DNA of 64,000 nucleotides, taken from Sphingomicrobium sp. (GTDB lineage: Bacteria; Pseudomonadota; Alphaproteobacteria; Sphingomonadales; Sphingomonadaceae). The stretch spans positions 1 to 64,000 of the forward strand of contig JANWLR010000042.1 of the NCBI GenBank assembly GCA_025450755.1. The letters run 5' to 3'. Both the position numbers and the translations under genes were made by a program. Position 1 is the stretch's first letter. Every line of letters starts with the position of its first letter. Under the pieces are notes generated by a model. It made no database searches and was not told the origin of the DNA. It was given only the letters and a program-made list of their open reading frames with translations. Positions 20,831-33,241 of this stretch are shown in pieces.

Positions 20831-21151
20831 ATGGCAACCAAGACCGTTACCGACCAGAGCTTCGCCACCGACGTCCTCGGTTCCGACAGTCCTGTCCTCG
20901 TCGATTTCTGGGCGGAGTGGTGTGGGCCCTGCCGGATGATCGCACCGGCACTCGAAGAGATCGCAGGCGAGCTCGGCGACAAGGTCACGATCGCCAAGCT
21001 CAACATTGACGAGAACCCGGATATTCCTAGCCGTTATGGCGTCCGCGGAATTCCGACGATGCTGCTGTTCAAGAGCGGTCAGCCCGTTGCGCAGAAAGTC
21101 GGCGCAGCGCCGCGCAGCCAGATCCAGCAGTGGCTGGAGGGAAACCTCTAG
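20831..21151 (+). CDS. trxA: Thioredoxin
   Basis: 106 aa; [35 protein letters not shown]. Confidence 0.98.
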   Translation: MATKTVTDQSFATDVLGSDSPVLVDFWAEWCGPCRMIAPALEEIAGELGDKVTIAKLNIDENPDIPSRYGVRGIPTMLLFKSGQPVAQKVGAAPRSQIQQWLEGNL

Positions 21152-21595
21152 CTACTCGCAAGGGGGCTGCGTCCCCGCGAGCCCTCTCGTGTCCGGGCGG
21201 AACTTGTCGTGCCGAGGGAGTTCGTCCTTCGGCTCGAACCAGCCGATCCTGGTTCCCCAGAAGATGTGAAATTCGGGGCTAATCGCTTCCGGGTTGTCCA
21301 GCGTTGCGACGCTGAAATCCGCTGTCTCCGGCTGGTGGTTTACCTTCATGAGGAACGGCGTTCCGCATTCTCCGCAGAATTCGCGATGCCCAAAGCTGGA
21401 TGATGCCACAGCCTTCACCTTTTCGGCTCCGGCAGTCCACACGAAGTGGGGTTCAGCGACGCTCGCGAAAACCATCGCCGGAGCGCCGCTGCTGAGCTGG
21501 CACGTGCGGCAGTGGCACCATCCACAATCGAAAGGATCGCTCTTCAACTCGTAGCGCACCGCTCCGCACATGCATCCGCCTGTTAATTCCGGCAT
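21152..21595 (-). CDS. GFA (glutathione-dependent formaldehyde-activating enzyme/CENP-V) family protein
   Basis: 147 aa; GGCMCGAVRYEL, CGWCHCRTCQLSSGAPAMVF, FCGECGTPF cysteine motifs. Confidence 0.93.
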   Translation of the reverse strand: MPELTGGCMCGAVRYELKSDPFDCGWCHCRTCQLSSGAPAMVFASVAEPHFVWTAGAEKVKAVASSSFGHREFCGECGTPFLMKVNHQPETADFSVATLDNPEAISPEFHIFWGTRIGWFEPKDELPRHDKFRPDTRGLAGTQPPCE

Positions 21596-21717
21596 TTGTT
21601 CACGGTCCCTTTAATTGACTACGGCTAGGGCGCTCCTTACATCGCCGGGCGCAGTTTCCCAGAGCGTCGGCGAGGGTTTTCTCGTCTTCCAAACGCCCGG
21701 GTTTTTAAGGGAATTCC

Positions 21718-24459
<2,742 letters not shown>

Positions 24460-24473
24460 CGCCGACCACTGCC

Positions 24474-27400
24474 GTGGCGGCAATCGACCGGACAGAGCTG
24501 CGGCGGGCCTATCGGCCTGACGAGGAGCAAGTCGCAAGCGTTCGCATCGAACAGGCTCGCCTAAACGCGAGCGAAGCCAGCGAAGCGGCCGCTACCGCGC
24601 GTGCACTGGTCAAGAGCGTTCGCGCGCACAAGCCCTCGGGCGTTGACGCATTCTTGCAAGCATACGACCTCGGCTCGGATGAAGGCATTGCGATGATGTG
24701 CCTTGCCGAGGCGCTGCTTCGCATCCCGGACGCGCACACCGCCGACGAGCTAATTGCCGACAAGCTCTCTGGCCCCGATTGGTCGGAAAAGCTCGGGCGG
24801 TCGGATTCGTCGTTCGTGAATGCGGCCACTTTCTCGCTGTTGCTGACCGGCAAGGTGCTCGAGAGCGCGCAGGACCGTTCTGACAATTGGAAAGCTGCGC
24901 TTGGCCGGGCAGTCGGTCGCCTAGGCGAACCCGTAGTTCGAACCGCCGTCCGCGAGGCCATGAAGATTCTCGGGCGAAATTTCGTGTTCGGCCGGACGAT
25001 CGATGAAGCGCTGAAACGCGCCGGCCCTGAACGGCGTCAGGGCCTCAGTCACAGCTTCGACATGCTCGGCGAAGCGGCCAGGACTTTCGAGGATGCGGAT
25101 AGATATGCGCAATCCTACGCGAACGCCCTCGACCATATTGCCGCTGAGGCGAAGGGCGGCTTCAAGGCGTCTCCTGGTATCTCGGTAAAACTGACGGCGC
25201 TTCACCCACGGTTTGAATATACCCACCGCGAGGAAGCGCTCGCAACAGTCATTCCAATTGTCCGTGAACTGGCCCTCAAAGCCGCGAAAGCGGACGTCCA
25301 CTTCACCATCGATGCAGAGGAAGCCGATCGGCTCGAACTGCAGATGGACGTGTTTGAGGCCCTGCTTGCTGACGACATTTTGTTCGAGAATGGCTGGGGA
25401 GGATTCGGGATCGCCATCCAGGCGTACCAGAAGCGGGCGGCGCCGCTGTGCGATTGGGTGGCACAGTCAGCGCGAGCGCGCGGCCGCAAGCTCATGTGCC
25501 GGCTCGTCAAGGGCGCTTACTGGGACACCGAGATCAAGGCGGCGCAGGTTGCGGGATTGTCCGATTATCCCGTCTGGACCCGCAAGGTCGCGACCGACGT
25601 CTCCTATCTCGCCTGCGCGAAGAAGCTGCTTTCGGCGAGCGACATCATCTATTCCGCCTTCGCTACGCATAATGCGAACACGATCGGGCAGGTGAAGGCG
25701 CTCGCGGGTGACAAAGCGTTCGAGTTCCAGCGCCTCCATGGCATGGGCGAGGAACTGTACGAAGAGCTCGCTGAACTTGAGCGGCACATCGGCGACAAGC
25801 CGACGCCGGTGCGGATCTACGCACCCGTTGGCAGCCACAAGGAATTGCTCGCCTATCTCGTTCGGCGCCTTCTCGAGAACGGCGCCAACTCAGGTTTTGT
25901 CAACCGGATCGCCGACGAGCAGGTCTCGATCGACGAGTTGGTCAAGGACCCGGTCGCCGAGCTTGCGGCGCTCGAGCCCAAGCGCAATCCGAAGATCATC
26001 CTCCCGCCCGATCTATTCGGGACGCGGCGTCGCAACAGCACCGGGGTCGACCTGAGCGATCCGCTAGTGCGCGAGCCGTTGCTCGAACGGCTAAAAGCGT
26101 TCGAAGCCCGCAGCTGGATCGCAAAGCCAGGGATCGGAAAGGGCGAGGCCAGGCCGATCGTGTCGCCCCAGGACCATCGGATCACTGTCGGAACGACGTT
26201 CGAGGCGACCGCTTCCGAAGTCGATCGGATGGTTCGTTGCGCGCATGCCGCGCAAGTCGAATGGGATTCGCTTGGCGGCGAAGCGCGGGCAAAATTGCTC
26301 GAACGCACGGCTGACCTCTACGAGGCCCATGCGGAAGAATTTTTCTCGCTCTGCACTCGGGAGGCCGGGAAGACCTTGACCGACGCAGTGCTCGAAGTGC
26401 GCGAGGCCGTCGATTTTCTGCGTTTCTACGCATCCGAAGCTCGACGCCAATTCACCAAGCCGCTTCCGCTTCCGGGGCCCACAGGAGAGCGGAACGAGCT
26501 CAGATTGCACGGCCGGGGCGTGATCGCGAGCATTTCGCCGTGGAATTTCCCCCTAGCCATCTTCACGGGCCTGGTCTCGGCCCCCCTCGCCGCAGGCAAT
26601 GCAGTCATCGCAAAACCGGCCGGGCAAACGCCGCTGATTGGCGCGTTGGCGGTCGAGCTGATGCATCAGGCGGGCGTTCCCAGGGACGTGGTCCAGCTCG
26701 CGCCAGGCTCGGGGAGGGTCGTCGGCGGAACGCTGACTGCACATCCGCTGCTTTCGGGCGTCGTTTTCACCGGATCGACCGAAACCGCGCGCATGATCAA
26801 TCGCGCACTCGCGGAGCGCGACGGCCCGATCATCCCGTTCGTTGCTGAAACAGGCGGCCAGAATGCGATGATCGTCGATTCATCAGCGCTGCCTGAACAA
26901 GTTACGCGCGACGTCATTTCCTCGGCATTCCAGAGCGCGGGCCAGCGCTGCTCGGCCTTGCGCGTGCTTTTCGTGCAGGAGGATGTCGCCGATGGCATGA
27001 TCAAGATGATTGCCGGCGCAATGGAAGCGCTTAATGTCGGCGACCCGGGTGATCTCGCAACTGACGTCGGCCCGGTGATCGACGAGGCTGCAAAGAAAGT
27101 GCTCGATGACCACATCAAGTGGCTCGACAAGAATGCGAAGCAGATTTGCCGGCTGAAGGTGCCAAAGGCGGCTGCACACGGCTGCTTCGTTGCTCCCGTT
27201 TTTTATGAAATTAAGTCGCTAAGTCAATTGAATCGCGAGAATTTTGGCGCGATCCTTCACGTCATCCGCTTTGCCGGCGACAAGCTCGACGAGGTCGTCG
27301 AGGCAATCAACACGACGGGTTATGGCCTGACCCTCGGGCTGCAGAGCCGCATCGACACGGTCCGCGACTATGTCGAGGAGCATGCCCGCGTCGGCAACTT

Positions 27401-27590
27401 CTACGTCAACCGCAACCAGATCGGCGCCGTGGTCGAGAGCCAGCCATTCGGCGGCGAAGGCCTCAGCGGCACCGGACCGAAGGCCGGCGGGCCACATTAT
27501 GTTGCTCGATTTGCCACCGAGCGAGTCACCTGCATCGATACGACAGCGGCGGGCGGAAACGCTTCGCTAATGGCCTCGATCGACGGCTGA
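24474..27590 (+). CDS. putA: Bifunctional proline dehydrogenase/L-glutamate gamma-semialdehyde dehydrogenase PutA (no N-terminal ribbon-helix-helix domain apparent)
   Basis: PRODH region (SVKLTALHPRFEYTH, RLVKGAYWDTEIK, ATHNANTI) and ALDH region (SPWNFPLAIFTG, FTGSTETARMIN, ETGGQNAMIVD, SAGQRCSALRVLFV). GTG start inferred at 24474. Confidence 0.95.
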   Translation: MAAIDRTELRRAYRPDEEQVASVRIEQARLNASEASEAAATARALVKSVRAHKPSGVDAFLQAYDLGSDEGIAMMCLAEALLRIPDAHTADELIADKLSGPDWSEKLGRSDSSFVNAATFSLLLTGKVLESAQDRSDNWKAALGRAVGRLGEPVVRTAVREAMKILGRNFVFGRTIDEALKRAGPERRQGLSHSFDMLGEAARTFEDADRYAQSYANALDHIAAEAKGGFKASPGISVKLTALHPRFEYTHREEALATVIPIVRELALKAAKADVHFTIDAEEADRLELQMDVFEALLADDILFENGWGGFGIAIQAYQKRAAPLCDWVAQSARARGRKLMCRLVKGAYWDTEIKAAQVAGLSDYPVWTRKVATDVSYLACAKKLLSASDIIYSAFATHNANTIGQVKALAGDKAFEFQRLHGMGEELYEELAELERHIGDKPTPVRIYAPVGSHKELLAYLVRRLLENGANSGFVNRIADEQVSIDELVKDPVAELAALEPKRNPKIILPPDLFGTRRRNSTGVDLSDPLVREPLLERLKAFEARSWIAKPGIGKGEARPIVSPQDHRITVGTTFEATASEVDRMVRCAHAAQVEWDSLGGEARAKLLERTADLYEAHAEEFFSLCTREAGKTLTDAVLEVREAVDFLRFYASEARRQFTKPLPLPGPTGERNELRLHGRGVIASISPWNFPLAIFTGLVSAPLAAGNAVIAKPAGQTPLIGALAVELMHQAGVPRDVVQLAPGSGRVVGGTLTAHPLLSGVVFTGSTETARMINRALAERDGPIIPFVAETGGQNAMIVDSSALPEQVTRDVISSAFQSAGQRCSALRVLFVQEDVADGMIKMIAGAMEALNVGDPGDLATDVGPVIDEAAKKVLDDHIKWLDKNAKQICRLKVPKAAAHGCFVAPVFYEIKSLSQLNRENFGAILHVIRFAGDKLDEVVEAINTTGYGLTLGLQSRIDTVRDYVEEHARVGNFYVNRNQIGAVVESQPFGGEGLSGTGPKAGGPHYVARFATERVTCIDTTAAGGNASLMASIDG

Positions 27591-27812
27591 TGCGGTCCCG
27601 CGCTGGGACGTACCAAATGGTCTGTGGAGCGGGCGGCCGAGATCATCGTTTGCGGCTCTGCGGGGTGGTCCTTCTTAGCGGACACGAACACGCCTCGCCG
27701 GAGCGGCCGGGTCTGCACCCAGTCCGGCCGCTTCGATCATGCCTCGGAGCTCTCCACGATTTAAGGAGGAATGCGTAGAGCGCGCCTCCGATGCCCCGGC
27801 TAACTTTCGGTG

Positions 27813-28880
27813 ATGGACGTTGCCACCAGCTTTGCGCCCAGCACCGAGCTCGCAAGCCGCAAACATGCTCGCAAGGTCCGAACAGTCGCATGGTGGTTGG
27901 TGATTGTGCTGGGGATTGCCGCTATCGCAGTTGCGGCTTGGTGGTTCACCACGCGCCCGATCAACGTGGTTGGAAGTCGCGTTCGCCGCGGAAATGTGGC
28001 GGAGATCGTTTACGCCACAGGGTTCGTCGAACCTCAGCGTCCTGTCGACGTTTCGTCGCGCGTCACTGCGCCGGTCACAGCTGTTCTCGCCGACGAGGGC
28101 GAGAAGGTCGTGCGGCATCAGGCACTTGCAACCCTCGACGCGGAAGATCAGCGTCAAACGATCGGCCAGCTTTCCGCCGCTCGAATCAAGGCCGAGCAAG
28201 ACGAACGGCGCGCGCTCGCTCTTTTTTCGCAGGGCTGGATGGCAAAGGCGGGCCGCGACGAGGCAGTTGCGACCGCAAACGCCGCGCGCGCGGCGGAGGC
28301 CTCGGCTCGAGCGAAGCTAGACCAATTCACAATCCGATCGGGAATCCCGGGCGTTATTCTGCGGCGTGAGGTAGAACCCGGCGATCTCGCTACTGCGTCG
28401 AAGATACTATTCGAGGTCGGTGACCCCAAATTGCTCCGGGTTACTGCCACCGTTGACGAGCGCGACATTCCACTTGTCCGCACGGGCAGCGTCGCAATGA
28501 TGTCGACCGAAGCCTATCCGGGCCGGATTCTCCGCGGCTACGTCTACGAAATCACTCCGGGCGGCGACCCCGATCAGCGTGCCTTTCGCGTGCGAATCCG
28601 GCCCGAACAGGGATTGACCCTCCCGGTCGGCCTTACTCTCGAGGTGAATATCATGGCGGCCGAGCGGCAAAACGCGCTGCTGGTGCCGCCAAACGCTGTT
28701 CGCGATAATGCCGTCTGGGCAGTCGAAGATGGTCGGGCGGTTCAAAAGCCCGTCCAGGTGGGCATTCGAGGGGCCTCTCGTACGGAGATCAGAAGGGGCT
28801 TGAGCGATCTGGACTGTGTCGTCAGCAATCCTTCGGACAAGCTGAAGGACGGCCAACGCATTAGCGTCAAAGGCTGCTAG
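27813..28880 (+). CDS. HlyD/MacA-family periplasmic adaptor subunit
   Basis: N-terminal TM helix, GNVAEIVYATGFVEPQRPVDVSSRVTAPVTAVLADEGEKV lipoyl-like half-motifs, coiled-coil and beta-barrel regions. Confidence 0.88.
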   Translation: MDVATSFAPSTELASRKHARKVRTVAWWLVIVLGIAAIAVAAWWFTTRPINVVGSRVRRGNVAEIVYATGFVEPQRPVDVSSRVTAPVTAVLADEGEKVVRHQALATLDAEDQRQTIGQLSAARIKAEQDERRALALFSQGWMAKAGRDEAVATANAARAAEASARAKLDQFTIRSGIPGVILRREVEPGDLATASKILFEVGDPKLLRVTATVDERDIPLVRTGSVAMMSTEAYPGRILRGYVYEITPGGDPDQRAFRVRIRPEQGLTLPVGLTLEVNIMAAERQNALLVPPNAVRDNAVWAVEDGRAVQKPVQVGIRGASRTEIRRGLSDLDCVVSNPSDKLKDGQRISVKGC

Positions 28881-28881
28881 A

Positions 28882-30126
28882 GTGCTTGCCCGCGTGCGGC
28901 TCATCCTCGGAATAGCCGTCAAGCACCTTGCAAAGCGCAAGCGCCAGACCGCAGTCGCCATCGCCGGTGTGGGCATCGGCGTCGGTTTCTTCCTTGCCGT
29001 CTCGGCAATGATGATCGGTAGCCAGAACGATTTCGTCCAAAGGCTGATCAGTTCCGCGCCGCACATCATTATCTCGGACGAGATTCGAAGTCCCCGACCG
29101 CAGCCCGCCATTCGGGCGCTTCGCGGCACGACCGTCGAGATCCAGGGCTACAAGACCCGCAACGAAGTCCGGGGAATCAAAGACTGGCAGGAAATCGTGC
29201 AAGCAGCGGAGGCTATCCCGGGTTCGATAGTGGCGCCTTCATTATCCGGCGCCGTTACGCTTCGCGTCGGCGGCCGGGAAGAGCCGCTCGGCATCATCGG
29301 CGTTGATCCCAGTATCGAAGAAAAGATTGAAAACGTGCAGGACAATATGTCCGCCGGCACTTTTCACGATCTTGAGACGACGCAGGGCGGGGTGATCATC
29401 ACGGAAGACCTGGCCCAGCGGCTCGGGGTCCGAATGGGCGACACTGTGGGGGCAACCTCAGCGGCAGGGACCCGGTCATTGAAGATCGTCGGGCTGTTCG
29501 CCCGAGGCCGCGGCCAGTTCGGCAACAACGGCTATGTTCTCCTGCGTGAGGCTCAATCGCTGACGGGTCATCCTTTCATCATCAACCGCATCGGGGTCAG
29601 TATCCCGGACCCGTACGCGGCGCAGACTGTCGCAGCGAACCTTGAAGACCGCTTCGGCTACAAGGCCCAAAGCTGGCAGGAGCGATCAGCCGATTTCATG
29701 ACTCTTCTGCTGACCCGTAACGTGATCATGTATTCCGTCATCTCGGCAATGCTGCTCGTCGCCAGCTTCGGCATCTACACGGCGGTGTCGAACTCGGTCG
29801 TGGACAAGCGCCGCGACATTGCAATCCTCCGCTCGATTGGCTTCTCACAAAGCGACCTGCAGCGCGTCTTCGTCGCGGAAGGAATAATATTGGCGATCAT
29901 CGGCGTCGTTGCCGGTTGGGCGATCGGAACGTTGCTCATGCAGATTCTCGGATCGATCCGGTTCCCGATTCTCGGTCGTGTGGAGCACCTTCCGCTCGAT
30001 CGAAGTGCGCGTCAGTTCATGATTGCTGGATTATCCTCATTGTGCGCCGCGGCCATCGCCGCATGGCTTCCCGCCCGAAAGGCGGCGCGCGTGGACCCAG
30101 TCGAGATCCTTCGCGGCGCCGCATGA
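28882..30126 (+). CDS. ABC transporter permease (FtsX/MacB/LolE-like)
   Basis: 414 aa; N-terminal TM, periplasmic domain, three C-terminal TMs with DIAILRSIGFSQSDLQRVFVAEGIILAIIG and KAARVDPVEILRG. Confidence 0.9.
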   Translation: MLARVRLILGIAVKHLAKRKRQTAVAIAGVGIGVGFFLAVSAMMIGSQNDFVQRLISSAPHIIISDEIRSPRPQPAIRALRGTTVEIQGYKTRNEVRGIKDWQEIVQAAEAIPGSIVAPSLSGAVTLRVGGREEPLGIIGVDPSIEEKIENVQDNMSAGTFHDLETTQGGVIITEDLAQRLGVRMGDTVGATSAAGTRSLKIVGLFARGRGQFGNNGYVLLREAQSLTGHPFIINRIGVSIPDPYAAQTVAANLEDRFGYKAQSWQERSADFMTLLLTRNVIMYSVISAMLLVASFGIYTAVSNSVVDKRRDIAILRSIGFSQSDLQRVFVAEGIILAIIGVVAGWAIGTLLMQILGSIRFPILGRVEHLPLDRSARQFMIAGLSSLCAAAIAAWLPARKAARVDPVEILRGAA

Positions 30127-30803
30127 CAGCTTTGATGTCGACGCGCGCACTGTCGCGCACTCTTCCGACCGAACCACCTGTCACACTGGTACGAAATGTC
30201 GACCTGGACATTGCCGCCGGCCGGTTTCACGCGGTCATAGGACCGTCCGGATGCGGGAAGTCCAGTCTGCTGTATCTGCTGGGGCTACTTGATCGGCCGA
30301 CGGCGGGAACCGTCTTGTTCCGGGGCGAAGAAACGAACACGCTCAGTGGCGATGAGCGAGCCAGGCTCCGACTGGAGCAATTCGGCTTCGTTTTCCAGTT
30401 CCACTTCCTGCTTCCCGAATTCACGGCGCTGGAAAATGTCCTCATTCCCATCCGGCGCCTTGGTCGGCTGAACGGATCAGCAATGGCCGACCAAGCACTC
30501 GCAATGCTCGATGGGCTGGGGCTTGCTGGCCAGGCGGGAAAGACACCCGACAAGATGTCCGGCGGGGAGAGGCAAAGGGTTGCGATAGCCCGAGCTCTCG
30601 CGAACGACCCCAGCCTGGTGCTTGGCGACGAGCCAACCGGCAATCTCGATAGCGGAAACAGCGCGCACGTGATCCAGATTTTCCAGCGGATCGCCCATGA
30701 TCAAGGGCGGGCGGTGGTCTGCGTCACGCACGATCCGACGGTTGCAGCAGCCGCGGACGTTCGCATCCACATGCTTGACGGCGCGATCGAACGGATCGAA
30801 TGA
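30123..30803 (+). CDS. ABC transporter ATP-binding protein (LolD/MacB-like)
   Basis: GPSGCGKSSLLYLLGLLDRP, LSGGERQRVAIARAL-type signature (MSGGERQRVAIARAL), LGDEPTGNLDS; ATGA overlap with the permease. Confidence 0.94.
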   Translation: MTALMSTRALSRTLPTEPPVTLVRNVDLDIAAGRFHAVIGPSGCGKSSLLYLLGLLDRPTAGTVLFRGEETNTLSGDERARLRLEQFGFVFQFHFLLPEFTALENVLIPIRRLGRLNGSAMADQALAMLDGLGLAGQAGKTPDKMSGGERQRVAIARALANDPSLVLGDEPTGNLDSGNSAHVIQIFQRIAHDQGRAVVCVTHDPTVAAAADVRIHMLDGAIERIE

Positions 30804-31094
30804 AGTCCTGGCTCAACTGGCGGTTAGTGGCGCAGTCTCGCGAGAATTCCACAATATAGTGCCGTAAATAAATCGCGCCAGGAGAGCCCCAATGGCCATT
30901 CAACCGGAAGCTGCCAGAAAATGGGAGCGATGATTGAGCGCCCTCTCTCTGACTGCTCCTAATCCCAATTCCTTCTCCCCGGTATCCGGCAATTTCCGTA
31001 GCTGTCCCGCCCGGCCGGCACTCGTCAGTAATATCCCGTAATGTGCTCCGACCGGGGCGCCTTCATCCTCACGAGGATCTGAAGGAAGGTCGCC

Positions 31095-31853
31095 ATGAAA
31101 GATGAAGAGGCATCGGTTGCGCTCGTCACCGGCGCAAGCTCGGGCATAGGACGGGCGGCCGCGATAGCCTTCGCCCGCGCCGGCTACAATGTTGTGATCG
31201 CCGACGTTCACGAGGACCAGGGCCGAGAGGTTGCCGCCGAGTGTGAGCGCGAAGGTGCGACCTGTCGTTTCATTCGCTGCGACGTCTCTGATGAGAAGAG
31301 CGTGCAGAATTTGATCAGCGAAACTGTCATAAGCTTCGGGCGCTTGGATGCCGCATTCAACAATGCGGGTGTCGAGGGTGAGCTGGCGCCTGCCGGCGTA
31401 TGCACGACTGCCAATTTCGACCGTGTGATTGCGATAAACCTGCGTGGCACATTCCTGTGCATGCGCGAGGAATTGCAGCACATGGCAAAGCAAGCGACAG
31501 GTGGCGCGATCGTCAACACCTCGTCGATCGCGGGGCTGGTCGGTTTCCCCGGCATTCCAGCCTATGTCGCATCCAAGCATGGGATTGTGGGACTCACTCG
31601 GAATGCTGCGCTTGAATATGCGAAGCAGCAGATCCGCGTGAATGCCGTCTGCCCCGGAGCCATCGAGACGCCGATGCTCGAGCGCTTGATGTCGACCGGA
31701 GTTGCTCGTGAAGCCATCGTCCAGAGCGAACCGGTAGGTCGTATCGGCAAGCCCGATGAAATCGCCGCAGCAGTGCTGTGGCTGTGCAGCCCAGCCGCAA
31801 GTTTCGTCACCGGTCAGGCGATTGCTGTCGATGGAGGCTGGACAGCTGCCTGA
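31095..31853 (+). CDS. SDR family oxidoreductase
   Basis: VALVTGASSGIGRAAAIAFARAGY, NNAGVEG, NTSSIAG, YVASKHG, ITGQ-type end FVTGQAIAVDGGWTA. Confidence 0.96.
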   Translation: MKDEEASVALVTGASSGIGRAAAIAFARAGYNVVIADVHEDQGREVAAECEREGATCRFIRCDVSDEKSVQNLISETVISFGRLDAAFNNAGVEGELAPAGVCTTANFDRVIAINLRGTFLCMREELQHMAKQATGGAIVNTSSIAGLVGFPGIPAYVASKHGIVGLTRNAALEYAKQQIRVNAVCPGAIETPMLERLMSTGVAREAIVQSEPVGRIGKPDEIAAAVLWLCSPAASFVTGQAIAVDGGWTAA

Positions 31854-31864
31854 TCAATTGCCGC

Positions 31865-31895
31865 TCCGCGCGTCGATTGTCGCGCGGATTTTTTC
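31865..31895 (+). terminator. Intrinsic terminator after the SDR gene
   Basis: CCGCGCG-tcgattgt-CGCGCGG followed by ATTTTTT. Confidence 0.75.
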
Positions 31896-32024
31896 GGTTG
31901 ACGGGTTGGCGTTAGTTAGGTGCAGAGCTTCCTAACCCATGTTATAGCAGGTCCTGACTCGCATTCGCACGAGCGTAAAGAGCTTGCGGAGCGTGTTGCT
32001 GCTCGGGGGCGGAGGTGTGAACAA

Positions 32025-32183
32025 ATGCAACGGTTCGTTGCGCGTGAGAACGTCAGGCGTTTCAAGGAGCAGCTGAAGGACTGCAATGATGAAGGGCAGC
32101 GGCAGACCCTGAGCCGCTTGCTTGCCGAAGAAGAAGCGAAGCTGAAAAAGCTCCTTCGCGGTGAGGTCGATTGGGCGGCTTAG
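32025..32183 (+). CDS. Small conserved-type hypothetical protein (helical)
   Basis: MQRFVARENVRRFKEQLKDCNDEGQRQTLSRLLAEEEAKLKKLLRGEVDWAA; start chosen at 32025, ORF open from 31920. Confidence 0.6.
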   Translation: MQRFVARENVRRFKEQLKDCNDEGQRQTLSRLLAEEEAKLKKLLRGEVDWAA

Positions 32184-32362
32184 ATCGCTTCCCGGCGCGT
32201 CTGTTTGCTGCTCGAACTGCTATGAAACGTCAATTCCCGCTCACGCGCCAGATCTTCGAAGGCCTCTGACAGACGGAGAAGGAACGCCTGTTCGGGCTTT
32301 CCAGCGAATTCGCCGGCTTGCGCCCGGCAGACGGCTGCCTGTTCTGCAAGTGAAATGGTCAT
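32180..32362 (-). CDS. Small hypothetical protein
   Basis: MTISLAEQAAVCRAQAGEFAGKPEQAFLLRLSEAFEDLARERELTFHSSSSSKQTRREAI; overlaps 32025..32183 tail to tail by 4 bp. Confidence 0.55.
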   Translation of the reverse strand: MTISLAEQAAVCRAQAGEFAGKPEQAFLLRLSEAFEDLARERELTFHSSSSSKQTRREAI

Positions 32363-32656
32363 GGCGTGCCCCTGACTAACCTGCGGCGCTCCCGGGGTCC
32401 GTTGCCTCCAAAGACGCAATGCTTCCAGGAACGCCGCAAGCTTGGCCAGTCATGTCATCGTAGAGCTTCGGACCAAAGCTGCGCTAACAGCTTCAAACGA
32501 CGCGCCACTCCTTGACTGGCAAGCCAATGGTTAGACCACGCCGCGCGCTCGCCCCAATAAGATATTATACGGATGCGGGCGGGTCGCTGACGCGATGTCC
32601 CTAGATCAAGCGACGCTCTTGAACGTTTTAAATTGACAACCATGTAAGTAGCAGAT

Positions 32657-32777
32657 TGGCCCGTTTCCCCTTTCGGGTCGGTCAGTCAGAACCCTGGGAG
32701 GGCTGACGGGCTCACCCGCGCCGAGGCTCGGGTGAGCCTACTGGGGAGGGCTTCCGGGCCGTACGCATGATTGCGTA
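32657..32777. ncRNA. Candidate structured RNA / cis-regulatory leader (consecutive stem-loops)
   Basis: GTCAG-aa-CCCT-ggg-AGGG-CTGAC (32685-32707), GGCTCACCCG...CGGGTGAGCC (32709-32738), TACGCA-tgat-TGCGTA (32762-32777), weaker CCCG...CGGG upstream. Confidence 0.35.
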
Positions 32778-32829
32778 TGCAATCGCATTTTCAAGTCACT
32801 TAGAACGCCCTTCGAAAGAGAAAGCGGCA

Positions 32830-33102
32830 ATGTCGACTTCAATTTCGAACACGGGCGCAAGAACGCTTCGCTTCGGCTTTTGCGGGGCAATAACGGCCGC
32901 GCTGATCTACACCGGCCTCTGGGCCGCAACTCAGCTTCCGATTGGCCCGTCAGACTTGATCGTCGAACTCTTCACCACACGCGAGCCCGCCAGCACTGCG
33001 GGTCTGAGGGAAGGAGTGCTCTACGCGGCGCTGATCGGCTCCTTCATCGCGGTTATCGGCTATCTTGCATTTGAAGGGCTTCGCTGGCTTGAGCAGCGAT
33101 AG
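32830..33102 (+). CDS. Small two-TM membrane protein, hypothetical
   Basis: MSTSISNTGARTLRFGFCGAITAALIYTGLWAATQLPIG...GVLYAALIGSFIAVIGYLAFEGLRWLEQR; two hydrophobic segments. Confidence 0.65.
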   Translation: MSTSISNTGARTLRFGFCGAITAALIYTGLWAATQLPIGPSDLIVELFTTREPASTAGLREGVLYAALIGSFIAVIGYLAFEGLRWLEQR

Positions 33103-33130
33103 CGTCAACTGGACCACCTTTGAAGAGAAG

Positions 33131-33154
33131 TGGCTCCCCGGGCCTAATTCAGAC
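33131..33154. repeat. att-like direct repeat (left copy), degenerate 3' end of tRNA-Asn
   Basis: tggctccccgggcctaattcagac vs tggctccccgggcctgattcgaac at 37103-37126 (21/24 identical, first 15 perfect). Confidence 0.8.
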
Positions 33155-33170
33155 TTTGGCGGAAAACTGC

Positions 33171-33241
33171 GAAATAATTTGTAGAACCTACCCGAAATAG
33201 CTCATTTTGGCCCCTTAGAGCCCGAATTATTTGTAGGACCT
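33171..33241. repeat. Imperfect direct repeat next to the left att site
   Basis: gaaataatttgtagaacct (33171-33189) and gaattatttgtaggacct (33224-33241). Confidence 0.55.

Noticed and set aside
27591-27812. Short ORFs in the putA-HlyD intergenic region
   Set aside because: No start/SD support and no recognisable product; left as intergenic.
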